The notes: generated by a model from the letters alone, not told the origin. DNA of 64,000 nt from Rubrobacter_D sp963840835 (GCA_963840835.1 CAWJAM010000008.1:154921-218920), one strand, 5' to 3'; shown: positions 8,170 through 17,488, counted from the first letter of the stretch. Numbers and translations: made by a program.

Positions 8170-9690
8170 TTACTGATGCTCGATCGGCCGTTTGGCCGGT
8201 TGGTATGGCGGTGAAGCCGCCGAGCCTGGCAAGGGTGGCGGCCCCTTCTCCGGTCCGCTCGCCATTATCCCGAGGGCCAGCAAGATTACCACGAACGGGG
8301 GCTGGAAATACTCTTGCGTGAGGGCGTTGGTCAGATTGAGCAGCAGGTAGAACACCATGAACAAGAAGACCAACCACCCTAGAGGGTCACCCCTCCTGGC
8401 CCGACTCCGTGCCACCGTCAGAGTTCCCAGCCAGAACGCCAGGAGGATGATGAGCCCCACCACCCCCGTGTTGAGCAGCTCTTCCAGAAAACCGTTGTGG
8501 GCGGACGGTGTCCCCGAAACCTCGCTCGATCCCAGCTGGGCGAGGTTGTTGGGGCTCCAGAAGGCCGCGAAACCAGAGCCCTCCCACGGATGTTGCCCGA
8601 TCTGCTCGATCACGGCCTGCCAGAGCGGAACCCGTCCTGTCAGGTTCTCGGTGGCCTCGACGTTCCCCCGGGTCAGGTACGGAACGAACGGCCCGAGGAT
8701 GGTTTCAAGGACGTTTTCGGAGTAGTAGATGTACGTGCCCACGCCGATCACGAACAGAGTCCCGGCCTGGAGCATCCGGTCCCTGATAGTGGTCTTATAC
8801 AAGAGGTAGAAGATGACTAGCGCTATCATCCCCCACAAAACGGGCCCCCGCGATTTCAAAGCCAGCAAGGGGACAACGAGTACCGCGACCCAGAACCAGT
8901 CGCGCCCCTGCCAACGGCGAACCCCCAGAATGCAGGTCGCGACGAGGATCAGCAGGGCGACCATCACGGGGCGCGTCACGTACGCGGAGAAGTTGCCGCC
9001 TATTTCCAGACGCTGCGACGGGTCCAGCAGGTCGTACTGTTGAAAGCGGAAAGGCAAGGGTAGCAGGATCACCAGGGCCGAAAGTACGCTGGCCCAGAAG
9101 ACGTGGCGTAGAAAGAGATCCCTGCCGTTCGGGAGGCCGCCGTAGAAACCGACGCCCATGCCGAAGCAGCCGACCGATACAAGGACGAAAGCGACGACGT
9201 TGCGAAAGGTGAGCGGAGGGTCGACGCTCCAGATCAAGCTGCTCGCCGCCCAACCCAGGTACAGGATCCACAGGGCCATGAGCCACTGGTACGTTTTGTC
9301 GAAGCGCCTGATGGCAGCTGGCAAGAATAGTGCCCCGACGAGCCCGAAGGTGGAGATCAACAACTGGTTTAACGGCGATCCCTCGGAGGCGCCGGCGGTC
9401 GACGCCTCCCGCGGAGAGTAGGCGGCGAGCGGGGCGATAAGCCCTACCCAGAAGACGAGCAGGTAGCCCGACACCAGCCTGGTAACCAGGGTGCCGCGCG
9501 GCTTGACCGTCGCCCCCCCATTGACCTTGGGCCGCGCGATGGACGGCTGGCGGCCACCGGCGAACGCCCACAAACCCACCGCAAAGAGTACTGCCACGGC
9601 GGTGAAGGTCGGGACCGGCGCGTAGACCGTGCCCACGCCGCCCAGAAGCGCCAGAGCCGCGAACACCGATGCCCTCGCCGCTACCGGCAC
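8170..9690 (-). CDS. O-antigen ligase / polysaccharide polymerase-like membrane protein
   Basis: This is a 506-residue protein with about 10-12 hydrophobic segments and a large loop in the C-terminal half. That loop contains RVPLWQAVIEQIGQHPWEGSGFAAFW and SAHNGFLEELLNTGV, the Wzy_C/WaaL-type signature (Arg in the loop, His-Asn before the next TM). It is predicted to polymerise or ligate undecaprenyl-linked repeat units on the outer face of the membrane. The C-terminal tail is Pro-rich. The start GTG 9690 is the first plausible one. It lies between the unknown membrane protein and a propeller protein on the same strand, consistent with an EPS operon. WaaL versus Wzy activity cannot be separated by sequence. 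Confidence 0.83.
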   Translation of the reverse strand: MPVAARASVFAALALLGGVGTVYAPVPTFTAVAVLFAVGLWAFAGGRQPSIARPKVNGGATVKPRGTLVTRLVSGYLLVFWVGLIAPLAAYSPREASTAGASEGSPLNQLLISTFGLVGALFLPAAIRRFDKTYQWLMALWILYLGWAASSLIWSVDPPLTFRNVVAFVLVSVGCFGMGVGFYGGLPNGRDLFLRHVFWASVLSALVILLPLPFRFQQYDLLDPSQRLEIGGNFSAYVTRPVMVALLILVATCILGVRRWQGRDWFWVAVLVVPLLALKSRGPVLWGMIALVIFYLLYKTTIRDRMLQAGTLFVIGVGTYIYYSENVLETILGPFVPYLTRGNVEATENLTGRVPLWQAVIEQIGQHPWEGSGFAAFWSPNNLAQLGSSEVSGTPSAHNGFLEELLNTGVVGLIILLAFWLGTLTVARSRARRGDPLGWLVFLFMVFYLLLNLTNALTQEYFQPPFVVILLALGIMASGPEKGPPPLPGSAASPPYQPAKRPIEHQ

Positions 9691-9765
9691 CGCTCACCCA
9701 TACACGTCGAACCCATCACCGGCATATGATCGCCCACGAGATGCTACTCTGCAAGACCGCCGCGG

Positions 9766-10788
9766 CTAGAAAGGCCAGACCTCCAGGCCGTGTATGGTGC
9801 TGCGCACGTCCATGGTCAGGTTGATAGTCTTGAGGGTCTGGGAGGTGCCTAGGTCGTAGACCGAGACGGTGGCGGGGGACGAGCCGCCGGCGATCAGGCC
9901 CTCGCCCAAGTCGCACAGACCTCGTCCGAACGCCTGCCTGGCGTGATCCTGGGGTAGGTGCGAGTTGAGGAGGTTTCCCTCATCGTAATGCTTGATGGGG
10001 AAAGATACAGACTCCCCATCGCGCCCGAGGTAGCTGACGCGGTTGCTGCTCGTGTCGTTGATCAGCACGCCTTCGCCGAAAGGACGGGCGTTGTGCGTCC
10101 CGTAGGGGATGCGGGCGTAGCTGGCGAGCTTGGAGCCGCTTATGGTTAGGAGGTGGGCGCAGCGCGTCCCGGAGACGGTCAGGATCCCACCTTCGTAAGA
10201 GACGCAGTTGAGGTGGCAGGTGTTGCTGCTTACGGGCGGACCTTCGTCGGAGTTCGGGTCGAAAGCCTCAAGCCGAGGCATCGGCGCCAGAGATCCTACC
10301 GCCTTGCGGAGCCCCACCACATCGCGCCCTCGCCTGGGACCCCTGACGCGGAATCCCATCGCCTTGAGCTGCCGCTTTGGACCCCGAAACCACACGTGGT
10401 AGCCCTTTACGAACGAGCGCGTACGCAGGTCGTACTCGAGCACCGAGTCGCGCCCGGTGGATGTCACGTAGAGCGTGTCGCCGGCCAGGTGCGTCTCGTG
10501 GCAATGGCTTAGATATTCGTTGTGAATGGACCTCACGAAGCGGAAGTCTTTGGAGTAGACGAAGATCTCATCGCTGGCAGCCAGGTATATCTCGTCTTCG
10601 TGGAAGGCTATGCCACGCAGCCCCCTGGGACCACCCCGTCCCTCCCAGCTTATTGACGGCTCGTCGTAGCGTATGACCTGCTCGACCGCCTCGGTGTGCA
10701 GGTCTATCATGTAGACGCCTCCGTGGCTCTCACCCTGATGGGCGGAGCGCACCACGGTGCTCGCGATTATCTTGGGAAGCCGTTCCAT
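9766..10788 (-). CDS. Beta-propeller-like protein of unknown function
   Basis: The protein is about 340 residues from ATG 10788 (AGGA four nt upstream). It has repeated strand-rich blades: GIAFHEDEIYLAASDEIFVY, HLAGDTLYVTSTGRDSVLEY, SYEGGILTVSGTRCAHLL, GEGVLINDTSSNRVSYLG and GLIAGGSSPATVSVYDL, ending in TIHGLEVWPF. There is no signal peptide, so it is probably cytosolic. The TIHGLE(V/I)WP ending recalls a group of uncharacterised proteins found beside sulfotransferases and glycosyltransferases; I state this from memory of the family and cannot confirm it. An adaptor or lyase-like role is possible, but no catalytic motif is evident. Confidence 0.68.
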   Translation of the reverse strand: MERLPKIIASTVVRSAHQGESHGGVYMIDLHTEAVEQVIRYDEPSISWEGRGGPRGLRGIAFHEDEIYLAASDEIFVYSKDFRFVRSIHNEYLSHCHETHLAGDTLYVTSTGRDSVLEYDLRTRSFVKGYHVWFRGPKRQLKAMGFRVRGPRRGRDVVGLRKAVGSLAPMPRLEAFDPNSDEGPPVSSNTCHLNCVSYEGGILTVSGTRCAHLLTISGSKLASYARIPYGTHNARPFGEGVLINDTSSNRVSYLGRDGESVSFPIKHYDEGNLLNSHLPQDHARQAFGRGLCDLGEGLIAGGSSPATVSVYDLGTSQTLKTINLTMDVRSTIHGLEVWPF

Positions 10789-10894
10789 ACCGTCCTTTGC
10801 AGCGCGTTCGTACGGCAGCGAATTATACACATCATACCGGCGCGCGGTGCTCCGTCGAGACCCGCCCGGTGGAACCCGAGGGCGGGCCCTACGG

Positions 10895-11878
10895 TCATTT
10901 GTGCACGTGGATACGGTTCCATTCCGGTAGTCTGGAGAGCTTCTGCCCGAGAATGTGGGGCTCCGACAGATCGCGCAGAATGCCCCAGCAGCCGCGCCCC
11001 ACGTCGGAACCCACCCGCCGGTAGGATGTCGGCAGGGCGTCGAGCTCTGCGGTCAGGGCGTCCAGGTCGTAGCCCATCACCGCCAGCCGCTCCCGGCCGA
11101 TCCAACTCAAATAGCGGCGACACCAGGCCTTGCGCACGGGATTGTTCAAGACCCGCTTCCACCTCTCCAGCGGTTCGCTGCTCACCCCGGCGTACCTCTG
11201 GGTGCCGGAGTGGTCGCCCCATCTCCCGGCGAGTTCCACGCCGCCGAAATGCGCCAGGACAGAGCCATCGAAGGGGAGATCAAGATACCGAAACACGCCA
11301 CCCCAGGTCTCCTCGGGGTTGGTTATCAGTGCCTCGTAGCGTACGGCGTGGATCATGTCCCTATGGCGCTCGTAGATCCGAAACAGGTTCTCGATTCCAT
11401 CGAATAGATCCACCTTGAAGCGGTAGAGGTTCCACTTGCCATCGGCCCACGTCTCTATGAGGGAAGCCACCACCGCAAGCGGATTTCGCCAGAGAAGGAG
11501 GTAACTAGCGTCCGGGAAGGCGGCGACGATCTCGTCCGAGACGAGGTGGTAGCGGGGGGTCTTATCCAGAAAGTAGCGTGTTCCTTCCGGTGATGCTTTG
11601 GTGTAGAGGCGCGCGGCCAACTCGCGGATCTCCGCAATGTAGTCATCGCGACCGTGGGGCAGCACCTTGCAGAAATCCTCGACCGCCCTTACCAGGACCC
11701 TGTGATTGTACTCGGCGTAGGCTCCCCGCTCCCGGAGCGTGTAGAGGTAGGGCAGCAGGATCCAGGGCTCAGAGGCCGTAGCAATGGCTTCGTGGGCGGC
11801 CAGGATACGTTGTGCCAGGGTGGATCCGGATCGGGGCAGCGAGAGGAGGAACAGGGGCGTCGGCGGCGTCGTGCTCAC
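10895..11878 (-). CDS. Sulfotransferase family protein
   Basis: This 327-residue protein begins at GTG 11878. LFLLSLPRSGSTLAQRIL at residues 9-26 is the PAPS 5'-phosphosulfate loop. LLLWRNPLAVVASLIETW (residue ~128) matches the 3'-phosphate-binding segment. The middle SSEPLERWKRVLNN is typical of the Sulfotransfer_3-like group. It is of a different subfamily from the flanking paralogue (11889-12806), whose stop lies only 10 nt upstream of this gene's start, so the two are probably co-transcribed. It is the fifth sulfotransferase-type gene in the first 12 kb, suggesting several different acceptors or positions on one sugar polymer. Confidence 0.88.
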   Translation of the reverse strand: MSTTPPTPLFLLSLPRSGSTLAQRILAAHEAIATASEPWILLPYLYTLRERGAYAEYNHRVLVRAVEDFCKVLPHGRDDYIAEIRELAARLYTKASPEGTRYFLDKTPRYHLVSDEIVAAFPDASYLLLWRNPLAVVASLIETWADGKWNLYRFKVDLFDGIENLFRIYERHRDMIHAVRYEALITNPEETWGGVFRYLDLPFDGSVLAHFGGVELAGRWGDHSGTQRYAGVSSEPLERWKRVLNNPVRKAWCRRYLSWIGRERLAVMGYDLDALTAELDALPTSYRRVGSDVGRGCWGILRDLSEPHILGQKLSRLPEWNRIHVHK

Positions 11879-11888
11879 CCGCCTGACA

Positions 11889-12806
11889 CTACGAGGAGGG
11901 GCCAGCCTGGTAGCCCAACTCCACCAAGAGGGGACCCACCACTTCCCCTGCAGCCCGCTCGTGCTCGGCCGAGAACTCCTCCCGCCAGCCCCCGACCTGC
12001 CCCTTCCTGAACGTCCGCCCCACCCCGAAGAGGTTCTCCCCGACCTGATCCATCGCCCTTTCGTCTACCGGAATGCCAAGGTGCTTCGCCACCCGCCCGA
12101 CCGCCAGCCGCTGGGCCCCGGCGCTACCGCCGCCCCCTGGCCCCACCAGGTCCTCGAACTTGACCATTACGGCCCCTCCGTCCCGCTCCCACCCCAGGAA
12201 CTGACCGTAGCGCTCGTCGAGGGATTGAAGCCTGCGGCCGCCCAGCTCTCCACCGCGGATGGAGACCAGGAGCCGCTCGCGGTCGGAGGGCAAGGCCAGA
12301 TACTCTTCGTGCGCGAAGTGGTTCTTCAGCTGCTTGAGGTAGTGCATCTGGGAGACGGCCACGTCTCGGGGGTCGCGCAAGATGCAAACGGTCTTCATGC
12401 CCCCTTCTTGGAAGAGCCCGGCCAACTCGGGGGTGTAGACGCAGTGGGCGGTTATGAAGCAGCCGTCCGGAACCCGGGAGAGACGCCCGGCGAGCCAGCG
12501 GCGGCTTATCGGCCGGGGGGTAACCACCCCGACCGTTACCTTCTCCCCCCTACCCCTCAAGATCCTGCGGACCGGGGGGAACCGGCCCCCTTCCACGAGA
12601 TGAGGACCTATCCCCATAACGTCCTCCGGTCGGCGAAGTCCAAGGATGCTCCCCAGGCGCTTGTCGAGTAGGGGGAACCGGTCGCTGCTCTTCGCGAGGT
12701 GCGGTCTTATCCCTCCCAGGTCTACCAGCCCGAACCCGAGCAGCACGAGCAGGCGGTCGAGAAGGTGGGTGCCGCTCTTGGGTATGGAGTTGGCCACGAC
12801 CCTCAT
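11889..12806 (-). CDS. Sulfotransferase domain protein
   Basis: This protein of about 305 residues starts at ATG 12806, with AGGAGGG seven nt upstream. It carries ANSIPKSGTHLLDRLL (PAPS loop) and CILRDPRDVAVSQMHYLKQ (3'-phosphate site), and closes with FRKGQVGGWREEFSAEH. It is a paralogue of 5337-6146, with an extra ~40 residues after the first GGIRPHL segment that look like an internal partial duplication (IRPHL then IGPHL). The gene lies just downstream of the flippase on the same strand. It is predicted to be a cytosolic enzyme acting on a nascent glycan. Confidence 0.88.
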   Translation of the reverse strand: MRVVANSIPKSGTHLLDRLLVLLGFGLVDLGGIRPHLAKSSDRFPLLDKRLGSILGLRRPEDVMGIGPHLVEGGRFPPVRRILRGRGEKVTVGVVTPRPISRRWLAGRLSRVPDGCFITAHCVYTPELAGLFQEGGMKTVCILRDPRDVAVSQMHYLKQLKNHFAHEEYLALPSDRERLLVSIRGGELGGRRLQSLDERYGQFLGWERDGGAVMVKFEDLVGPGGGGSAGAQRLAVGRVAKHLGIPVDERAMDQVGENLFGVGRTFRKGQVGGWREEFSAEHERAAGEVVGPLLVELGYQAGPSS

Positions 12807-12908
12807 CGCGTTACCCTCCTTGTCTTCTCGTTCGTGCTCGGCTCCCGCAAGCAAGACGGAGCCCGGCGGCCAGCGGCCTTTCGTAGAGTGTGCCACAAAA
12901 TGGCACGC

Positions 12909-14333
12909 TCATCGCTTCGACAGAGCCTTTCGCACGCGGGAAGGGGAGAGGCTCACGTGGGTCCACATGCCGGTCTTTCTCCTGGCGACCAGCACCAGCG
13001 CAGCGTTCTGCAACACGGTGATAGCGGCCGTCATGCTGGCGATTCCTATCGGTCCGTAGTCTCGCACCACAAGCAAAGCCCCGACTATGAAGAGGGGACT
13101 GGTTAGGAGGTTGACGCGCAGCATAGATCCCTGGTGGCCCGTAAACTGGAGCACGGCGCCGCAGGACCCCGCCCAGACGGCAGCGAGTTTCCCTGCGCTA
13201 AGGAGCACCAGCACTATCGCACCTTGCTGAACGGCAAGCGACCCGGACGGAAACACCTCGGCGCCGTAGACCAACCTCAGTATCAGCCCTCCCAGGAGCA
13301 TGAACACTATCAGGACCAACAGGGACGGGACGCCGGACAAGGTGCTGAAGCCACGCAGCGTGCGCTCCAGCTCGTTCGTCCTGCCGTGGGCGTACATCTC
13401 CGCAATGATGGGCGGCAGCACGAGGTTAGTGAGCAGGAGCGGCATCGCGATAAGGGCAACCAGCCGGGAGGCCGCGCCATAGACTCCGACCTCTTCCGTC
13501 GAGCCAAAAGCGCCCAGGATCCAGAGGTCCGCCGCCGACAGCAAGACGAAGGAAGTCAGGGAGATAAGCAACATCGGGAAGGCATCGCGCAGCTCATCCT
13601 TCGCGCTTATCGGATCTTCCGCGCCCTGCGAACCAAGGGTAGAGACCCTCCTGTACAAGAACAAGCCGGCCAGGACCGCGCTCGCGGCGCCCGAGCCTAT
13701 GGAGGCAAGCATCACGGTTCTCAGGTCCGCGTGTCCGCTCGTCGCCCACAGCAACACGAGGCAGACGAGCAACATGACCCTCATGATCAGGCCGGCGCTC
13801 TTGCCACCCGTCGCCAAGCCGCCGAACAGGGTGGCCATACGGATGTCGTGGAATCCCCTGAAGGTCTCGGCCATGATCTCCTGCACCGCCGCTATCGCCA
13901 TCCAGCCGGTCATCAACCCGATGACCGCTACGAGGGCGGTGGAGTGAAAGACGTACCTGCCCACGAGGTCGCCGACGATGAAATAGTAGGCCAGGCTGAT
14001 GCCAAGAGCCCCCAAGACACCGAGCCCCAGCGCCGTGTAGATCGCCCTGCGCGCCCGGCCGGGCTGGCCTAGCGTCATGCTCTCGGCGACGAACCGTAAT
14101 GCCGTCTTGGGCAATCCCAAAGACCCTAACACCGCGCCCACCGAAACGATAGTGAACGCCAGCAGGTAGGCGCCGAACTCCTGCGTGCTGCCGAGCAGGC
14201 GTGCCAGCAAGCCGTTGCTGATGAGACCGATCACTGCGGCCGCGATCTTCCCCCCGAGAGCCCATGTGCTGCCGGAGAGTAAGCGGCGTCTCAAGGTCGA
14301 ACCGCCCAGATAATCAGCCACGGTAGATCTCAC
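12909..14333 (-). CDS. wzx: Polysaccharide flippase (Wzx / MATE-like)
   Basis: This is a 474-residue integral membrane protein with about 12-14 hydrophobic helices. It opens LLSGSTWALGGKIAAAVIGL, typical of polysaccharide-biosynthesis flippases of the MOP superfamily, and contains MAETFRGFHDIR between helices. Its role is to move undecaprenyl-diphosphate-linked repeat units from the inner to the outer leaflet. It lies downstream of the BY-kinase and upstream of the sulfotransferases, all on the minus strand, as in a Wzx/Wzy-dependent locus. The gene symbol reflects function; the substrate is unknown. Confidence 0.85.
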   Translation of the reverse strand: MRSTVADYLGGSTLRRRLLSGSTWALGGKIAAAVIGLISNGLLARLLGSTQEFGAYLLAFTIVSVGAVLGSLGLPKTALRFVAESMTLGQPGRARRAIYTALGLGVLGALGISLAYYFIVGDLVGRYVFHSTALVAVIGLMTGWMAIAAVQEIMAETFRGFHDIRMATLFGGLATGGKSAGLIMRVMLLVCLVLLWATSGHADLRTVMLASIGSGAASAVLAGLFLYRRVSTLGSQGAEDPISAKDELRDAFPMLLISLTSFVLLSAADLWILGAFGSTEEVGVYGAASRLVALIAMPLLLTNLVLPPIIAEMYAHGRTNELERTLRGFSTLSGVPSLLVLIVFMLLGGLILRLVYGAEVFPSGSLAVQQGAIVLVLLSAGKLAAVWAGSCGAVLQFTGHQGSMLRVNLLTSPLFIVGALLVVRDYGPIGIASMTAAITVLQNAALVLVARRKTGMWTHVSLSPSRVRKALSKR

Positions 14334-14412
14334 GGCGTCCCCTCGCCGCTGGCCCGGCGATTCACCTTCGAGCCGTCCGAGTAACTGCCGAGGCTAACGT
14401 GCTCTTGCGCCC

Positions 14413-15135
14413 CTAGTAGAGCTGGCCATACGAGCTCTTTCCGCCCCTGGTAACCTCGAAATTGTTCATAACCGTTCCGAGCACGTTCGCCCCGACGCCT
14501 CGCAAGGCGCGCAAAGCCTGTCGCAGAGGCCCTTTGCGCGTACCCTGAGCATCCAGAACCAGCAAGACCCCGTCCCCCTGGACCGCCAGCACGGCTGAGT
14601 CGGCCACCCCCACGGGGGGCGCATCCACCAGGACGTAGTCGAACCTCTCTCGCATCTCGGCAAGGAACTCCGCAAGGCGCCTCGAGCTCAGAAGCTCGGC
14701 CGGGTTGGGTGGCGGTGGACCGGCGCAGATCAACTTCACTCCTGGTATCGGCTCTCGCCACACCGCTTCTACCCTGTTTCCGCCGGCCAGGATGTCAACC
14801 AGACCCCTCGTGTTGTTCAGGCCGAACATGCTGTGCAGACGAGGCCTGCGAAGATCGCAGTCCAGGATCAGGACGTTCTTGTCCGCCTGCGCCAGCGTCA
14901 CGCCAAGGTTGGCGGCGGTGGTGCTCTTGCCCTCGCCGAGGTTCGCGCTCGTAAGCACTATTACCTTGGGAGGGTAATCTATCAGGGCGTAGAAGAGGTT
15001 GGTGCGTAGCATCCGGTACGCTTCGGAGGCAGCGCCGGAGGGGTCGTGGACGGTCACCAGATCGTGGGTGGCATCGTCACGCCGTCTGCGCTCCGGCAGC
15101 AAGTCTGGGGAGGTCTCCCTTTGTGGATCGGTCAT
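14413..15135 (-). CDS. BY-kinase (CpsD/CapB-type tyrosine kinase)
   Basis: This 240-residue cytosolic ATPase/kinase has a Walker A in TSANLGEGKSTTAANLGVTL (residues ~62-81), Walker A' in LILDCDLRRPRLHSMFG and Walker B in YVLVDAPPVGVADSA. The N-terminal SEAYRMLRTNL is the usual BY-kinase oligomerisation segment. The C-terminus SSYGQLY has only two tyrosines, a short version of the autophosphorylated cluster. It begins one nucleotide after the stop of the Wzz gene at 15137-15925, so translational coupling is likely. BY-kinases cycle phosphorylation with Wzz to control polymer length and export. Confidence 0.9.
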   Translation of the reverse strand: MTDPQRETSPDLLPERRRRDDATHDLVTVHDPSGAASEAYRMLRTNLFYALIDYPPKVIVLTSANLGEGKSTTAANLGVTLAQADKNVLILDCDLRRPRLHSMFGLNNTRGLVDILAGGNRVEAVWREPIPGVKLICAGPPPPNPAELLSSRRLAEFLAEMRERFDYVLVDAPPVGVADSAVLAVQGDGVLLVLDAQGTRKGPLRQALRALRGVGANVLGTVMNNFEVTRGGKSSYGQLY

Positions 15136-15136
15136 G

Positions 15137-15925
15137 CTAGCGTCCTTTTTTCTTCGTCACGAGACTGAACTCCGGTATGGTGGCGAAAGTGGGTACGCCC
15201 GAGAATTGCTCCACTTCGTCCGGCGAGTGCCAACTATGGTCGAGGTACTCCATCAAGAGAGCCAGGCCCACGCCGAGCATAAGGCCCAACACGGCCGCCA
15301 GGATACCGTTCCTCACGGGGTCGGGGCTTACTGGGGAAGCGGGGGTTATCGCCTTCTCATACACGGTGGCCTTTATGTTAGTGGCGGCCGCGCTCGTGTT
15401 GGAGATGCGCTCGGAGGACACCTGTCCGACCGTGTTGACGACCTCTTCGGCCCTCCCCGGATTGCTATCCGCATAGCTCAGTTGGATGAACTGCGAGGTC
15501 TCGACCTGCTCGATGGCCAGGCTACTCAGCAGTTCGTCCGGTGACATATCTAGCCCCAGGCGTTGGATTGCCTCTTCGGCCACGGGGCGGGTATTGATGG
15601 CTATTATCATCGTCTGGGTGAGCGCCTGGAGACCCTCGACACTTCCAGCCAGGTTGGAGTCCTGCGCCGCCCCCTGCTCCTGGCCTACTATCACCAGGGC
15701 GGACGCCTGGTACGTCGGCTGCTGCCAGAGGCTCGCCCCTACGGCGGCCCCGACCACGACGGAGACGACCAGGAGGATGACCCAGAGCCGCTTTAAGGCG
15801 ACTCGCATAAGGTCGCTAAGGGTGAAGGGGCTCTCATCTTCGGAAACCCTGGCGAAGGCGGCCGGTGCCTGGCCTCCACTCGCGGCTGCCGCAGACTTGT
15901 TTCCGTTGTGACTCGATTCGTACAC
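15137..15925 (-). CDS. wzz: Wzz-type chain-length regulator
   Basis: The product is 262 residues from GTG 15925, with AGAGGTG seven nt upstream. That length equals its paralogue at 28368-29156; a longer in-frame start exists at 15967. It has a first TM near residue 50 (WVILLVVSVVVGAAVGASLW), a periplasmic/extracytoplasmic region with QPTYQASALVIVGQ, and a second TM after SPDPVRNGILAAVLGLMLGV. The C-terminal EYLDHSWHSPDEVEQFSGVP contacts the partner kinase in this family. It acts with the adjacent BY-kinase to set polysaccharide chain length. The gene is divergent from the propeller gene at 16140, leaving a ~200-nt shared promoter region. Confidence 0.88.
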   Translation of the reverse strand: MYESSHNGNKSAAAASGGQAPAAFARVSEDESPFTLSDLMRVALKRLWVILLVVSVVVGAAVGASLWQQPTYQASALVIVGQEQGAAQDSNLAGSVEGLQALTQTMIIAINTRPVAEEAIQRLGLDMSPDELLSSLAIEQVETSQFIQLSYADSNPGRAEEVVNTVGQVSSERISNTSAAATNIKATVYEKAITPASPVSPDPVRNGILAAVLGLMLGVGLALLMEYLDHSWHSPDEVEQFSGVPTFATIPEFSLVTKKKGR

Positions 15926-16139
15926 GGACCTACACCTCTGGCTATCTTCAAACTCGTGTGCTGGCAATCTTCCCTACTTCTGAGTTTAGCTGCTGCCCAA
16001 TCATTTTGCGACATCGGGAGCGGTATCTATGACAAATTGTGCAGTATGGCCAACGCACCCGACCGCGAAAGGACCTATCGTTTATCCTATTATATGTTCT
16101 GGTGATGTCTCGGAGAGTTCTCGTGGAGGACGCGACACG

Positions 16140-17432
16140 ATGAGTAAGAGATCAGTGCTGGTTCGCAAGACGTTGAAGGGAAGACTCGTCCTGGCCCTCG
16201 CGGCGGTGGCCGCGGTGTTGGTGATGCAGGTCCTCTTCGGCGCCTCCCCAGCCCTTGCCTTGAACGAGAGACCCGATGACACGTATATGACGAACGGAGA
16301 GGTCTACGCCACGGCGCTCTCGGGGGACCGCAAGACCCTCTACATAGGGGGCAAGTTCAGCAGGGTGAGGGAGAACCCGTCAGGGGAACCTGGCATCAGC
16401 CGCCCCGTAAGCAACGTGGCGGCCATCGACGTCAAGACCGGCGCCGCCATCCGCACGTGGCGTCCGCAGGTGACAGGGGAAGGCGCCGTTGTTCGCTCGC
16501 TCGCCGTCAAGAACGGCCGCGTGTACATCGGCGGGAATTTCACGGCCGTACAGAACAAGCCGAGGAAGAACCTGGCCGCGGTAGGCGCGAACACCGCATC
16601 GGTCAAGCTGTCACCGTTCAAACCGCGGGTGGGGGGCGACACCTCTTTCGTGTACGCGCTCGAAGCGGACGGCTCCAAGCTCTACGCCGGCGGAGGGTTT
16701 TCGAAGGTCAACGGAGTGTCGCGAAGGAACCTGGCGGCGTTCAGACTCGCGACCGGGGCGCTCGACCCCGCCTGGAAGCCGGCGACCAGCGAGGGCAAAT
16801 GCACTAACCCCAAATGCTCCCCCAAGGTGCGGGCCCTCGAACTCGACTCTGCGGGAGATTCGATCTTCGTGGGTGGCCCGTTCAGCTACATCAAGGGTTC
16901 CAACGGCGTCGGGGAGCCGCGACAGAGCGTGGCGCGCCTCCACACGGCCAAAGGCAACTTGCACCAGTGGAAGATCCCGGCCGGCACGATCGACCGCCCA
17001 CAGACGGCGTGGGACCTGACCGCAACGGGCAAGAGACTCTACGGCGGCTTCGGGTCCGGGTCGAACTTCGTCGCGGCGTTCCGCCTCGACAAGGGCAACT
17101 CGGGGTCGCGGGTCTGGCGGGTTCGCACGGTCGGGAACGTGCAGACCGTGGCGCTGGATGGCTCGCGGCTATTCTTCGGCGGGCACTTCGGCATCAACAG
17201 GTCCGACCAGCCGGTCTGTAACGACAGTAAGTACCTGCGCGGGCTCGCCTCCCTAAACCCGGCGACCGGGCGGCTGTACTGCAACTTCGTCCCCTCCCTC
17301 GACCAGGCGAAGCGTCCGAGCTACGAGGGGGCCTGGACCCTGATCACGACCCCCTCATACCTCTGGGTCGGCGGCGGGTTCGTCGGAGTCAACAAGGTTC
17401 AGCAGACCAACCTGGCGCGCTTCACGCTATAG
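16140..17432 (+). CDS. Secreted beta-propeller protein (delta-60-repeat type)
   Basis: The product is about 430 residues from ATG 16140, with GGAGG ten nt upstream. It has a Sec signal peptide (basic KRSVLVRKTLKGR, hydrophobic core, ASPALA before LNERPDD). Blades carry LYIGGKFSRVRE, VYIGGNFTAV, LYAGGGFSKVNGVSRRNLAA, IFVGGPFSYI, LFFGGHFGI and LWVGGGFVGVN, the repeated GG(x)F turn typical of these propellers. Cys pairs (TNPKCS; VCND...LYCNF) may form disulfides outside the cell. It is a paralogue of 2655-3884. Transcription is divergent from the wzz-kinase operon. Probably a surface or matrix protein; no catalytic residues are evident. Confidence 0.86.
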   Translation: MSKRSVLVRKTLKGRLVLALAAVAAVLVMQVLFGASPALALNERPDDTYMTNGEVYATALSGDRKTLYIGGKFSRVRENPSGEPGISRPVSNVAAIDVKTGAAIRTWRPQVTGEGAVVRSLAVKNGRVYIGGNFTAVQNKPRKNLAAVGANTASVKLSPFKPRVGGDTSFVYALEADGSKLYAGGGFSKVNGVSRRNLAAFRLATGALDPAWKPATSEGKCTNPKCSPKVRALELDSAGDSIFVGGPFSYIKGSNGVGEPRQSVARLHTAKGNLHQWKIPAGTIDRPQTAWDLTATGKRLYGGFGSGSNFVAAFRLDKGNSGSRVWRVRTVGNVQTVALDGSRLFFGGHFGINRSDQPVCNDSKYLRGLASLNPATGRLYCNFVPSLDQAKRPSYEGAWTLITTPSYLWVGGGFVGVNKVQQTNLARFTL

Positions 17433-17488
17433 AGCCGGCACCTTCTCTTGACGGGAGGAGCCGGCCGGGGCGTAGGAGGGAAAAGAGC

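Noticed and set aside
11784..12671. 295-codon + frame
   Set aside because: Antisense to the sulfotransferase at 11889-12806.
13134..14072. 312-codon + frame rich in Gln/Arg/Glu
   Set aside because: Complement of the flippase membrane helices; no homology signal.
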